NCBI GenBank assembly: GCA_036513315.1
Contig: DATBZF010000086.1
Span: forward strand, 39,035-103,034
DNA: 64,000 nucleotides
Reading direction: 5' to 3'
Source: Roseiarcus sp036513315
Lineage (GTDB): Bacteria > Pseudomonadota > Alphaproteobacteria > Rhizobiales > Beijerinckiaceae
Each line of letters begins with the position of its first letter. The first letter of the stretch is position 1. This document shows positions 24,676 through 34,107 of this stretch, piece after piece. Below the pieces are notes generated by a model. That model was given only the letters and a program-made list of their open reading frames with translations, was not told the origin of the DNA and made no database searches. Both the position numbers and the translations under genes were made by a program.

Positions 24676-27030
24676 CTACGCCCGCCCGGCGATCAGCTTC
24701 TCAATGCCCGGCGCCGGGATCGGCTTGCTGAAATGATAGCCTTGCATTTCGTCGCAATTGTTCTCACGCAGGAACGTCACCTGATCTTCGGTCTCGACGC
24801 CTTCGGCGATGACCCGCAAATTCAGCTTCTGGCCGAGCGAGATCACGGCGCTGGCGACCGCCCTGTCGTTCTCGTTGGTCAGAATGTCGCTGATGAAGGA
24901 TTTGTCGATCTTCAATCTGGCGACCGGAAAATTCTTCAACGCGGCGAGGCTGGAATAGCCGGTGCCGAAATCATCGACCGAGAGCTGAACGCCGAGGATC
25001 TGCAATTCCCGCATCGTCGCCACCGCCTGTGCGACATCCTGCATGATAAGGCTCTCGGTCAGCTCGAGTTCAAGATATTTGGCTGCAAGACCGCTCTCCC
25101 TCAGCGCGCCGGCGACGCGGCTGACCCAGTTCTTCTCTTTGAACTGGCGCGCTGAAACGTTTACGCAAATCCTCATCGGCGGCAGGCCCGCCTCTTGCCA
25201 GGCCTTGTTCTGCCGGCAGGCGGCGAGGAGCACCCAATCGCCGATCGGTACGATCAACCCGGTCTCTTCGGCCATCGGGATGAATTTCATCGGCGCCACC
25301 ATGCCGAGCGTCGGATGCTGCCAGCGGATCAACGCCTCGACCGCAAAAATGCGCCCCGTGCGCAGGTCGACCTGCGGCTGGTAATGGATGACGAATTCGG
25401 AGCGCAGGATCGCGTTGCGCAATTCCTTCTGCAGCAGGAATTTCTCGTGCACCTTGGTGTTCAGTTCAGGCGTATAGAACTGGAAATTGTCGCGGCCGAT
25501 TTCCTTGGCGCGATACATCGCCGCGTCGGCGTTGGCGAGCAGCGCGTCCGCGTCCGTCCCGTCATTGGGATAATTGGCGAGACCGATGCTGCAGGTCACC
25601 GCGATATCGTGGCCATCGACGCGGATCGGCTCGGCAATCGACGTCCGCACTTTCTGCAGGGTCGCGGAAATCATATCCGCGCTCTTGGGCTGGTCGAACA
25701 GAAGGATGACGAATTCATCGCCGCCCAGGCGCACCACCGTATCGGTCGCCCTGATGCAGGCCACCATCCGCTCGGCGACAATCTTCAACAGTTCGTCGCC
25801 GACATTATGGCCGAGGCTGTCGTTGACGATTTTGAAATTGTCGAGATCGATGAACACGACGGTCGCCCAGCGGTCGTATCGCTTGGCGTAAAGAACGGCC
25901 TGGGTGAGGCGATCCTTGAGCAGGGTGCGGTTGGGCAGCCCGGTCAGCGCGTCGTGATTGGCCATGAAATGAATGCGGTCTTCGGCTCGTTTGCGCTCGA
26001 TCGCAATGCCGGCGATATGGGTGGCGAGATCGACAAGACGCGTCTCGGCGGCGGTCGGCTCGCGCACCTGGCTCGAATACATCGCAAATGTGCCGAGCAC
26101 TGCGCCGTGATGCGACAGGATCGGCGTCGACCAGCATGAGCGAAGGCTATGCGCGGCGGCGAGTTCCCGGTAATCGGCCCAGAGCGGATCCGACATGATG
26201 TCGGCGACCACGACCCTCTCGCGTCGATAGGCGGCCGTGCCGCACGAGCCGACGTCGGACCCGATGCGCAAACCGTCGACGGCCTCGATATAGGCCTTCG
26301 GCAGGTGAGGCGCGCCGCCATGACGAAGATGGACGCCCTGCTCGTCCAGCAGCAGGACGGAGCCGTAGATCTCGGTCATTTGCGATTCGGTCAGGCGCAC
26401 GAGACGGTCGAGCACGCTTTCCAGCGTCGCGCCGACCGCGATCATTTCGAGGATCTGGGCTTGCTCCTCGCGCAGCATATCGGCGCGTTTGCGTTCGGTG
26501 ATATCCTCGTGGGTCGCCACCCAGCCGCCGTCTTCAAGCGGCTGATGATGGATCAGGATCGTGCGGCCATCCCTGAGTTCCGCGCTCCAGGTGTTCGAGA
26601 CGCCGCCGCTATTGACCTTGTCGCACCAGGCAAGATAGTCCTCCAGCGTCATCGCCGGACACGTGCCGACGGCGACGCGGCGCTCCGCGACCTCGCGCAA
26701 TGTCATGCCGATGCTGATGTCTTCCGGCGCAAGGCCATATATCTCAGCATAATGCCGATTGCAGAGCATCAGCCGCCGCGCGCCGTCGAAAAAACAAACG
26801 CCCTGCGCGATCTTGTCGATGGCCGTCTCATAGCGCAGCACTTGCGCCTGCAGCGAGCCCGTCCCGGGCGACAGCCGCTCGCCGGCGACTTCCGGCTCGG
26901 CGACGCACTGATGCATGCCGCCAGAGGAGCGATCTTGGCGTTGAAGCAAAACCTGCCCGAGCATCCGGAAATCCCGCCTGGACCGAGGTCCGATCGACCA
27001 CGCGCCCGCCAGTGGCGTTGTTGGGGACAT
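24676..27030 (-). CDS. PAS-GAF-GGDEF-EAL cyclic-di-GMP signalling protein
   Basis: This protein of about 784 residues can in principle both make and degrade c-di-GMP. In order it has a PAS domain (about 65-190, IDKIAQGVCFFDGARRLMLCN to GWVATHEDITERK), a GAF domain (about 200-345, IGSDVGSCGTAAYRRERVVV), a GGDEF domain with intact RLGGDEFVIL and an intact inhibitory RxxD site (RATD, five residues before GGDEF), and an EAL domain with AVEALIRW, LELTESLIM and VDDFGTGYSS. No transmembrane helix is seen, so it is probably cytosolic. The start is unclear: GTG at 27042, ATG at 27030 or ATG at 26964. It diverges from the iron alcohol dehydrogenase gene. Confidence 0.93.
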   Translation of the reverse strand: MSPTTPLAGAWSIGPRSRRDFRMLGQVLLQRQDRSSGGMHQCVAEPEVAGERLSPGTGSLQAQVLRYETAIDKIAQGVCFFDGARRLMLCNRHYAEIYGLAPEDISIGMTLREVAERRVAVGTCPAMTLEDYLAWCDKVNSGGVSNTWSAELRDGRTILIHHQPLEDGGWVATHEDITERKRADMLREEQAQILEMIAVGATLESVLDRLVRLTESQMTEIYGSVLLLDEQGVHLRHGGAPHLPKAYIEAVDGLRIGSDVGSCGTAAYRRERVVVADIMSDPLWADYRELAAAHSLRSCWSTPILSHHGAVLGTFAMYSSQVREPTAAETRLVDLATHIAGIAIERKRAEDRIHFMANHDALTGLPNRTLLKDRLTQAVLYAKRYDRWATVVFIDLDNFKIVNDSLGHNVGDELLKIVAERMVACIRATDTVVRLGGDEFVILLFDQPKSADMISATLQKVRTSIAEPIRVDGHDIAVTCSIGLANYPNDGTDADALLANADAAMYRAKEIGRDNFQFYTPELNTKVHEKFLLQKELRNAILRSEFVIHYQPQVDLRTGRIFAVEALIRWQHPTLGMVAPMKFIPMAEETGLIVPIGDWVLLAACRQNKAWQEAGLPPMRICVNVSARQFKEKNWVSRVAGALRESGLAAKYLELELTESLIMQDVAQAVATMRELQILGVQLSVDDFGTGYSSLAALKNFPVARLKIDKSFISDILTNENDRAVASAVISLGQKLNLRVIAEGVETEDQVTFLRENNCDEMQGYHFSKPIPAPGIEKLIAGRA

Positions 27031-27042
27031 TCGGATTTGCAC

Positions 27043-27375
27043 CGGTACGACGAAGCGGCATGATGCCTATAAGTTCGGTGGAGAGAACTTACTCGTCGTG
27101 TGTTCCTCTCAACGTCGCCATCTTCAGGGGATCGCGACGTTCATCAGACCATTCGAATAAGCAGCGGCGCCGATTAACAATTGGTAACGGTCGCCGTTAG
27201 GTTTCGATTGCGGCGTCCTTAATCTTAACGAGCCGTTATCGAAGCGCCGCCCTTGCGCGCTTATCGGCGATCGGCATGACGAGAAGTCATTGGCGCATCT
27301 TCAAAATCATATTCCATGGCGCGTGGCGGCGGAGGATGGTGCGCCGCGATTCCACCAACCTGAAAATGGCGGCAA
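27043..27375. other. Divergent intergenic region
   Basis: This gap between the divergent GGDEF-EAL and alcohol dehydrogenase genes is AT-richer than its surroundings (for example GATTAACAATTGGTAACGG at 27171-27189), consistent with promoters for both. No conserved operator or RNA is recognised. A short frame from 27276 lacks support. Confidence 0.4.
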
Positions 27376-28512
27376 ATGAGCGTTTACGAACTCGCGCGGA
27401 CCCCGCGCATCATCGCGGGAACAGGCGCGCGCGCGCGCATCGCGGCGCTCGCCGGCGCGCAGGGCCACGCTCTGCTGGTCGCCGATCCCGGGTTGAAATC
27501 GACGGGAATCGTCGAGGAAATCGCGGCGAACTTACGCGGGCGAGGCCTTGGCCTGACGATTTTCGACGCCTTCCAGAGCGACCCCACCATCGCGCAAGCC
27601 GATGCCGCCGCCGCCCTGGCGCGATCCGAACGAAGCCAAATCGTCGTCTGTCTCGGCGGCGGTTCGGCGCTTGACCTTGGCAAGGCAGTCGCCGCGATAG
27701 CCCCGGCGCCGGAATCGGCGGCCCATTATCAGCTCTTCGCCAATCCGCTGCCCGCCCGGGGCTTGCGGAAGATCTGTGTGCCGACGACCTCCGGCACGGG
27801 ATCGGAAACCACCCGCACGGCGATTTTGACTCGGGACGACCACGCCAAGGTCTGGCTGTGGGGCGACGAGATCAAGGCCGACGACGTCGTGCTCGATCCG
27901 GAGCTGACGATCAGCCTGCCGGCGCCACTGACCGCCGCCACCGGCATTGACGCATTGGTCCATGCGGTGGAGGCGGCGACCAACCGCAACGCCAATCCCG
28001 CCGCCGGCCTCTATGCGCATGAAGCGATCCGCCTGGTCGCGCGCCATCTTAACGCGGCGGTCGAGAACCCGCGCAATGTCGAGGCCCGCGCGGGCCTGCA
28101 ATGGGCCGCCGCCTTCGCCGGAATCGCCATCGACAATTGTGGCACCGCGATCGCCCATGCGCTCGGCCACGCGATGGGCTCGCTGCGCCCGATCCATCAT
28201 GGCCGGGCGGTCGGCATTGCGATGCTGGCGAGCCTGCCATGGAACGCCGAAGGCAACGAAGCTTTCGCCGCCTGCGCCGCCGACATGGGCGCCGAACGAA
28301 GCGCGCGCGGCTTCATCGCCGCCTACGAAAAGCTGCTGCGCGCGAGCGGCGTCAAGCTTTCGCTCGCCGAGGAATTCGCCGGCGTGACGCCCGAGGCGCT
28401 TGCCGCGCAGGCGGCGCAGCCGGAAAACGCCGCGATGCGCGATTCCAATGCGCGCGCGCCGAGCGAGGCGGATCTGCTGATGCTGGCCGGGCGCGTTCTC
28501 GCGGTCTCGTGA
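27376..28512 (+). CDS. Iron-containing alcohol dehydrogenase
   Basis: This 378-residue group III alcohol dehydrogenase would oxidise an alcohol or reduce an aldehyde with NAD(P). The nucleotide motif GGGSALDLGKAVAA, the PTTSGTGSETTRTAI stretch and the metal-binding histidines in TGIDALVHAVEA and HALGHAMGSLRPIHHGRAVG are all in place. The closing LMLAGRVLAVS is a usual family ending (the short C-terminal helix). It stands alone, bounded downstream by copy C of the nested repeat. The substrate cannot be inferred; maleylacetate reductase and lactaldehyde reductase relatives share this pattern. Confidence 0.92.
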   Translation: MSVYELARTPRIIAGTGARARIAALAGAQGHALLVADPGLKSTGIVEEIAANLRGRGLGLTIFDAFQSDPTIAQADAAAALARSERSQIVVCLGGGSALDLGKAVAAIAPAPESAAHYQLFANPLPARGLRKICVPTTSGTGSETTRTAILTRDDHAKVWLWGDEIKADDVVLDPELTISLPAPLTAATGIDALVHAVEAATNRNANPAAGLYAHEAIRLVARHLNAAVENPRNVEARAGLQWAAAFAGIAIDNCGTAIAHALGHAMGSLRPIHHGRAVGIAMLASLPWNAEGNEAFAACAADMGAERSARGFIAAYEKLLRASGVKLSLAEEFAGVTPEALAAQAAQPENAAMRDSNARAPSEADLLMLAGRVLAVS

Positions 28513-28559
28513 GGCGGCGACAACAGGCGAGCCCTGGAGCTGGTTGGCATCGGGCGAAA

Positions 28560-28830
28560 TGACGCGGCGCCCTCAGATGGGCCGTCAGTCGTGGCGACAC
28601 CATCTCATTGATTGCATGGAGGCGATTATGCGCGAGAGGAATTCGAACTCAAGGATGGTCCTTCGGACCACCGCCTTTGCTGACAAGTTTACGCAGTCAG
28701 CAAGCTGACTGCTATGGGCGGCGACGGCTTCGCCGTCGTCCTTGACTTCGAATTCCTCTCGCGCACACGCTCCGCCATGCAAACAATGAGGAAATCCGCC
28801 CTAGGTCATCGCCTCATATGTCGTGAACCC
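28560..28830 (+). repeat. Nested palindromic repeat, copy C (long form with inserted cassette)
   Basis: The core runs from CTCATTGATTGCATGGAGG at 28604 to GCCATGCAAACAATGAG ending at 28790. The inner arms GCGAGAGGAATTCGAAC and the matching TTCGAATTCCTCTCGC enclose a tip of GGTCC-TTCG-GACC, then a roughly 40-base cassette (GCTGACAAGTTTACGCAGTC with AGCAAGCTGACTGC), then GACGGC-TTC-GCCGTC. The outer right arm reads CCTCATATGTCGTGAACC. It lies between the alcohol dehydrogenase and enolase-superfamily genes, both plus strand. Confidence 0.88.
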
Positions 28831-28844
28831 GGTCGCGTCCTTGG

Positions 28845-28925
28845 GTTCGATATCCTTCCGCGCAAAATATCCGCCAAGAGATCAATGGAGGTCTGACGCC
28901 GGGCGCGGCGACGCGCCTCCGCTCG
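28845..28925 (+). promoter_or_regulatory. Conserved leader block 1 following repeat copy C
   Basis: A segment with TTCGATATCC, then TCAATGGAGG and GCCGGGCGCGGCG recurs with the same spacing after copy D (34348-34430). Both blocks stand 55-165 bases before a catabolic gene. The function is unknown; it may be a shared promoter or untranslated leader, or the tail of the repeat element. Confidence 0.5.
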
Positions 28926-29008
28926 GCGGAGGGACACAGCGCTTCGCGCAAAAGCATTGCCCCTCCCCTCATTCGCGCAGAATGTGGTCCCCTTCGACGG
29001 AGCCTTTC

Positions 29009-30157
29009 ATGACTGAGCCTTTCACGCCGCCCGCCCTCGCCCCCAAGGCGATCATCACCGCCATCGAGATCACCCGCCACCGCCATCATTTCGATCCGCC
29101 CTTCCATGCGAGTTGGGATTCGAAACCGCGCACCTTCTGGGACGCGGCGATCGTGCGCGTCCACACCGACCTCGGCGTCACTGGCATCGGCTCGGGCGAC
29201 ATGATGCTCGGCTTCGAGGGGCATGAACATCTGTTCGTCGGCCAGGACGCGCTGGCGATCGAGCGGCACTGGCGCATCCTCAACAACATCAGCTTTCACT
29301 GGGGCCGCTGCTGGCCGCTCGACATCGCGCTGTGGGACCTCGCCGGCAAGATCGCCGGCCAGCCCTGCTGGAAGCTGATCGGCGGGCTCTCCAACACGGT
29401 GCGCGCCTATGCGTCGTCGGGCACGTTGCGCGGCCCCGCCGCGCTCGCTGACGCGGCGGAGGCCTATCTGGCGAAAGGCTTCACCGCGCTGAAAATCCGC
29501 TTCCATCGCGGCGACTGGCGCGCCGACATCAAGGCGCTGGAGGCGGTGCGCGCGCGGGTCGGCGACCGGCTCGATTTGATGGTCGACTGCAATCAGGGCT
29601 GGCGCATGTCCTGGGACGTCTATGCGCCATGGTCGCTCAAGGACGCGGTGAAGGTCGCGCGCGAACTCGAACGGCTCGGCGTCTATTGGATGGAGGAGCC
29701 GCTGCATCGCGGCGATCGCGCCGGCATGCGGCGCCTGCGCGAGATGGTCGACGTCAGAGTGGCGGGCGGCGAGATGACCCGCGAACTCTACGAGTTCCGC
29801 GATCTCATCACCGAGGGCTGTCTCGACGTTCTGCAGCCGGACGCCGCTCTGGTCGGCGGCCTGACGGGCCTGCGCCGTGTCGGCCTGATGGCGCAGGAGC
29901 ACAATCTCGTCTTCACGCCCCATACCTGGACGAACGGCATCGGCGTCGTCGCCAACGCCCATCTCACCGCCGGCATCGCCGACGCGCCCTTCCTCGAATT
30001 CCCCTACGATCCGCCGGAATGGGATGTGGATCGTCGCGATTACATGATGGCCGAGCCCTTGAAGATCGACAACGCTGGCAATATCGTGCTCAGTGATCGG
30101 CCGGGCATGGGATACGAACTGGCGGAGGACATGCTCGCCAAAACCCGCACCGGATGA
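29009..30157 (+). CDS. Enolase-superfamily enzyme, mandelate racemase/muconate lactonizing type
   Basis: Enzymes of this group remove a proton next to a carboxylate, leading to racemisation, epimerisation or dehydration. The 382-residue chain has the capping domain first, then the barrel with a base motif KIRFHRG, metal ligands in VDCNQGW, MEEPL and AGGEM, and a late QPDA and TPHTWTNG that fit the Asp-His dyad of the mandelate racemase subgroup. The ATG at 29009 follows GGAG; the longer upstream frame passes through the leader. Its place next to MttB and DMGDH-type genes suggests an epimerase or dehydratase acting on a betaine-like or hydroxy acid, which is inference. Confidence 0.9.
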   Translation: MTEPFTPPALAPKAIITAIEITRHRHHFDPPFHASWDSKPRTFWDAAIVRVHTDLGVTGIGSGDMMLGFEGHEHLFVGQDALAIERHWRILNNISFHWGRCWPLDIALWDLAGKIAGQPCWKLIGGLSNTVRAYASSGTLRGPAALADAAEAYLAKGFTALKIRFHRGDWRADIKALEAVRARVGDRLDLMVDCNQGWRMSWDVYAPWSLKDAVKVARELERLGVYWMEEPLHRGDRAGMRRLREMVDVRVAGGEMTRELYEFRDLITEGCLDVLQPDAALVGGLTGLRRVGLMAQEHNLVFTPHTWTNGIGVVANAHLTAGIADAPFLEFPYDPPEWDVDRRDYMMAEPLKIDNAGNIVLSDRPGMGYELAEDMLAKTRTG

Positions 30158-30190
30158 CGCAAGAGTCGCGTCGTCCGGGGGAGACGACGA

Positions 30191-31165
30191 ATGGATCGAA
30201 AATGGCTGCCGCTTAATGCCCTGCGCGCCTTCGAGGCCGCCGGCCAGCATTTGAGCTTCACGGCCGCCGCCAACAGCCTGACCGTCGCGCAAAGCGCCGT
30301 CAGCCGTCATGTCATCGTGCTCGAAAACTTTCTCGGCGTGACTCTCTTCGAGCGCCGGCCGCAACAGCTCGTGCTGACCGAAGCCGGCCGGCATATCCTG
30401 CCGGCGGTTTCAAAATCCTTCGATCGCATCGACCAGGCTCTGCGCGAAGTGATCAAGGAGAAGGGCCGGCCGAAGCGCGTCCTGAAAGTGGCGCTGCCGA
30501 CGACTTTCGCCTATCGGCTGGCGATCCCGATCCTGCATGATTTCCGCGCCGAACATCCCGGCATCGCCCTCGAAATCGTCTCCAAGCCGGTCAGCGGCGC
30601 CGAGATGGACGGCGACATCGACATCGCCATCGTCTATTCCGAGCCGCGCGTCACTGACGCCATTCATGATCTGTTATGGATGGTCCGCAGCACCATCCTG
30701 TGCAGCCCGCGATTGCTGCAGAGCATCGAGCGCCCGGATCCGGCGCGCCTCATCGCCTCCTGCGATCTCCTGCACGTCAAGATCGACGATCGGCCGCGGC
30801 ATTTCTTCTGGGAGATGATGGCGCGGGCGATCGGGCGCCCGGACCTGTCGGTCGATCGCGGCCTGGTCTTCGACACCGCGCAACTGGCGGTTCAATACGC
30901 TTTGTCAGGAGAAGGGCTGGCGCTCGCCGATCCAGAGCTCTTTCACGAAGAAGTGGCGGCCGGCCGATTGGTGCGCCCCTTCGACATTTCCCTCGACGAA
31001 GGCTACGGCTATTATCTGACGACCCATCCGGAGGATCTCAGCAACGAGGCGGTCGCTCTGTTCCGCTCGTGGCTGATCGCGCGATTCTCGGCCCATGCGC
31101 AGGCCGCGCCCGAACTGGTCGAGGCGCCGGAGCCTGAGCTGCCCAGACTGCGCGCCGCCAAATAG
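30191..31165 (+). CDS. LysR-family transcriptional regulator (GcvA-like)
   Basis: This 324-residue regulator starts with the GcvA-type helix-turn-helix (LPLNALRAFEAAGQHLSFT, AANSLTVAQSAVSRHV, LFERRPQQLVLTEAG) and has a periplasmic-binding-like effector domain (LKVALPTTFAYRLAIPILHDF in part; ALSGEGLALADPELFHEEVAAG in part). A GGGGGAG ribosome site stands before the ATG. It is co-directional with and 33 bases after the enolase-superfamily gene and 187 bases before mttB, so it most likely controls this catabolic cluster in response to its substrate. Confidence 0.92.
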   Translation: MDRKWLPLNALRAFEAAGQHLSFTAAANSLTVAQSAVSRHVIVLENFLGVTLFERRPQQLVLTEAGRHILPAVSKSFDRIDQALREVIKEKGRPKRVLKVALPTTFAYRLAIPILHDFRAEHPGIALEIVSKPVSGAEMDGDIDIAIVYSEPRVTDAIHDLLWMVRSTILCSPRLLQSIERPDPARLIASCDLLHVKIDDRPRHFFWEMMARAIGRPDLSVDRGLVFDTAQLAVQYALSGEGLALADPELFHEEVAAGRLVRPFDISLDEGYGYYLTTHPEDLSNEAVALFRSWLIARFSAHAQAAPELVEAPEPELPRLRAAK

Positions 31166-31352
31166 CCGGCGCTTGGTCGCTACGGCGCATCTGCAACAAG
31201 GCGGCATGCCGCGATGCCAAAATAACGTGAGCGGTTGCGCCAGCCGGCCGCTAGTTTGGCGTGACATGCGGTTTGCGCCTCACGGCGGATAACAGCGTGC
31301 GCGGCCCATTATCGCGTCGGCCGCCGCCGTCGGATGGGTTGAGGATGAGGCG

Positions 31353-32906
31353 ATGAGCGAAGCTGCGCCGCAGGACGAAAATTCCCCGCGCCGCCGCAGG
31401 CGCGGCGGCGAGCGGGCGGCGGCGCCCCGGCCGGCCAAACAACCCCAGCCGAGATTTCCGTTCCAGCCCACCGCGCTCATCTCCGCCGACGAGCTTGAGG
31501 CGATCCACCAGGCCTCGCTGACCGTCCTGAAAGAAATCGGCATGGACTTCCTGCACAAGGAAGCCAAGGCCATTCTCAAGGGCATCGGCGCCGACGTCGA
31601 TCCGGCTTCCGACCGCGTGCGTTTCGACCCCGCTTTGGTGGAAGCCCATATCGGCCTTGCGCCAAAACAATTCACGCTGCATTCGCGCAAGCCCGAACGC
31701 GCGCTCATCATCGGCGGCGATCATACCGCGTTCTGCTCGGTCGCCAGCGCGCCCAATTCCTTCGATCGCGACGGCGGCCGCCGGCCGGGCAATCACCGCG
31801 ACTTCCAGAATTTCATCCGGCTCGGCCAGAGCTTCGAACAGATGCATCTGTGGGGCGGCTATCCTGTCGAGCCGGTCGACATTCACGCTTCCGTGCGCCA
31901 TCTCGACGCGCTCTTCGACATGCTGACCCTGTCGGACAAGCCGATCCACGCCTACAGCCTTGGCCGCGAGCGCAATCGCGACGCGATCGAAATGGTTCGG
32001 ATCGCGCGCGGCATTGACGATGAAACCTTGGAGCGCGAGCCCTCGCTGTTCACCATCATCAATTCATCGTCGCCGCTGCGTCTCGACACGCCGATGCTGG
32101 AGGGAATCATCCAGATGGCGCGCCGCAACCAGGTGGTGGTGCTGACCCCGTTCACCCTGGCCGGCGCCATGGCCCCGGTGACGATGGCCGGCGCGCTCAC
32201 GCAGCAGAACGCCGAGGCCCTGGCCGGTCTGGTGCTCGCTCAAGCCGTGCGGCCGGGTTCGCCCTTCGTCTATGGCGGCTTCACCTCCAATGTCGACATG
32301 AAATCCGGCGCGCCGGCGTTCGGCACGCCCGAATATATGAAGACGGCGATCATCGGCGGCCAGCTCGCGCGCCGCCACGGCCTGCCCTATCGCTCGTCCA
32401 ACACCAACGCCGCCAATTCGCTCGACGCGCAGGCGGCCTATGAAAGCGTGTTCTCGCTATGGGGCGCGATCATGGGCGGCGCCAATATGGTGATGCATGG
32501 CGCCGGCTGGATGGAGGGCGGCCTGCAGGCCTCGTTCGAGAAAATGGCGCTTGACGCCGACCTCCTCGGCATGGTCGCTGATTTCCTGCGCCCGGTCGCC
32601 ACTGACGAAGGCGAACTGGCGATCGAGGCGATGCGCGAAGTTGGCCCGGGCGGCCATTTCTTTGGCGCCGCCCATACGCAGACGCGCTATCGCAACGCCT
32701 TTTTCGCGCCGATGATCTCCGACTGGCGCAATTACGAGAGCTGGCGCGAAGCCGGTTCGCCGACCGCCTATGATTCCGCCCATCGCCTCTATAAAGAGCG
32801 GCTCGAACATTTCGTGGCTCCGCCGATCGAGCCGGAACGGCTGGAAGCCCTGCAAGCCTTCGTCGCCCGCCGCAAGGCGGAGGGCGGCGCACCAACGGAT
32901 TTTTAA
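31353..32906 (+). CDS. Trimethylamine methyltransferase-family protein (non-pyrrolysine MttB)
   Basis: Members of this family move a methyl group from a quaternary amine to a corrinoid protein. The frame is a continuous 517 codons with no in-frame amber, so pyrrolysine is not used; the corresponding region reads MVMHGAGWMEGGLQASFEK, as in glycine betaine methyltransferase MtgB and relatives. Other landmarks are PNSFDRDGG, HASVRHLDALFDMLTLSDKP in part, INSSSPLRLDTPMLEGI and YRSSNTNAANSLDAQAAYES. The N terminus has an Arg/Pro-rich tail. An MFS gene follows after 8 bases. No corrinoid protein or its methyltransferase is found in the window. Confidence 0.92.
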   Translation: MSEAAPQDENSPRRRRRGGERAAAPRPAKQPQPRFPFQPTALISADELEAIHQASLTVLKEIGMDFLHKEAKAILKGIGADVDPASDRVRFDPALVEAHIGLAPKQFTLHSRKPERALIIGGDHTAFCSVASAPNSFDRDGGRRPGNHRDFQNFIRLGQSFEQMHLWGGYPVEPVDIHASVRHLDALFDMLTLSDKPIHAYSLGRERNRDAIEMVRIARGIDDETLEREPSLFTIINSSSPLRLDTPMLEGIIQMARRNQVVVLTPFTLAGAMAPVTMAGALTQQNAEALAGLVLAQAVRPGSPFVYGGFTSNVDMKSGAPAFGTPEYMKTAIIGGQLARRHGLPYRSSNTNAANSLDAQAAYESVFSLWGAIMGGANMVMHGAGWMEGGLQASFEKMALDADLLGMVADFLRPVATDEGELAIEAMREVGPGGHFFGAAHTQTRYRNAFFAPMISDWRNYESWREAGSPTAYDSAHRLYKERLEHFVAPPIEPERLEALQAFVARRKAEGGAPTDF

Positions 32907-32914
32907 AGAAGCGC

Positions 32915-34096
32915 ATGACTCACCAGACACTTTGCGTCGACGCCGACAAGAAACAAGCATTGCTGATCAATCCGCATGGCGCCATGGCGGCGATGTTCAC
33001 AGTTTTCGGCCTCAGCGTCGGGCTGTGGTCGGGCGCTTCGGCGAGCGTCCTGGCGCGCGCCGGCGTGACGGCTCCCGTGTTCGGCGTCGCGATGACCTTC
33101 TTCATGGCCGCCTATCTCGCGGCAATGTCGAGCGGCGGCTTTTTCGGCGGCCGCTTCGGCCTGCGCAAGGTCCTGCTGGTCGGCGCACCTCTGCAGGGGC
33201 TGCTGGTCGCGCTGTTGCTCCTCGCTCAATCGGGGATCGCGATCTTTGTCAGCCTGATCGTGTTCGGCGTTTTTGCCGGGCTCGTCGATCTGACGATGAA
33301 CGCCGAAGGCGCGCGCGTCGAAAAGGACCTCGGCCGCCCGATTCTCGCTGGGCTGCACGGCGGCGCATCGATCGGCATTTCATTGGGCGCGATCGCCGGC
33401 AGCCTGATCGCCGTCAATATCGGATCCTGGCTGTCGGCGCTGATCGCGCTCGCAGCCGCCATCGCAGTCACGGTGTGGATCTACGTGGCGACGCCTGAAC
33501 GCGGCCGCGACCGCGCGCAGGAAGCGTCGTCTGGACGGCGCGCCCTGATGACCCGCAGCCTGATCGTTCTTGGCATCGTGATCGGCGTTTCAATCGCCGG
33601 CGAAGGCGCCGCGACCTATTGGTCGTCGCTTCTGCTGCAAACGGAAGCGCCGAAACTGGCCGCCATTTCCGGCCTCGGCGCGGCTTTGTTCTGCGCCTTT
33701 CAGGCGGCTCTGCGCCTCAACGCCGATCGCGTTCGCCGCCTCGTCAGCGACAGGCGCCTGATCGTCGTCTCGCTCGCCGTCGCCGCGATGGGCTTTGTCG
33801 TCGTCGCCGCGCATGCCGGCTTTCTCGCCACCGTGATCGGCTTCGCCATTATCGGCGTCGGCACCGGGTCAATCATGCCATGCGGCGTCGCGCTGGCGGT
33901 CGGACACAAGGGCTTCTCGGCCGCCGCCGCCCTTTCGACCATCGCCTTGTTCGGCTCGCTGGCGCGGCTGCCAGCGCCGCTGGCGATGGGCGCGATCGCC
34001 AGCTATTTCTCGCTCTCCGGCGCCTTCGCGCTGTTCGCCATTCTCCTCGTGCTGGCCTGCGCCGGCATGCGGTTTTTCGATCCTGACAATTCATGA
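32915..34096 (+). CDS. MFS transporter
   Basis: This 393-residue inner-membrane carrier has twelve predicted membrane segments, with the loop 2-3 motif GGFFGGRFGLRKVLLVG, the segment FVSLIVFGVFAGLVDLTMNAEG (in part) and HGGASIGISLGAIAGSL. The DLTMNAEG...LHGGASIG pattern resembles the YbjJ/FucP-like branch. It lies 8 bases after mttB in the same operon, so it likely imports the N-methylated substrate of that enzyme, or exports a product. The last residues MRFFDPDNS end just before copy D of the nested repeat. Confidence 0.88.
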   Translation: MTHQTLCVDADKKQALLINPHGAMAAMFTVFGLSVGLWSGASASVLARAGVTAPVFGVAMTFFMAAYLAAMSSGGFFGGRFGLRKVLLVGAPLQGLLVALLLLAQSGIAIFVSLIVFGVFAGLVDLTMNAEGARVEKDLGRPILAGLHGGASIGISLGAIAGSLIAVNIGSWLSALIALAAAIAVTVWIYVATPERGRDRAQEASSGRRALMTRSLIVLGIVIGVSIAGEGAATYWSSLLLQTEAPKLAAISGLGAALFCAFQAALRLNADRVRRLVSDRRLIVVSLAVAAMGFVVVAAHAGFLATVIGFAIIGVGTGSIMPCGVALAVGHKGFSAAAALSTIALFGSLARLPAPLAMGAIASYFSLSGAFALFAILLVLACAGMRFFDPDNS

Positions 34097-34107
34097 GTGT
34101 CGATGTT

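Noticed and set aside
28585..28782. 65-codon minus-strand frame, with similar frames at 34093-34350 and 62794-63081
   Set aside because: These frames are translations of the nested palindromic repeats and share no separate coding signal.
28560..28830. CRISPR-like array of short palindromes
   Set aside because: The hairpins are nested within one another, not separated by equal unique spacers, and no cas genes are present.
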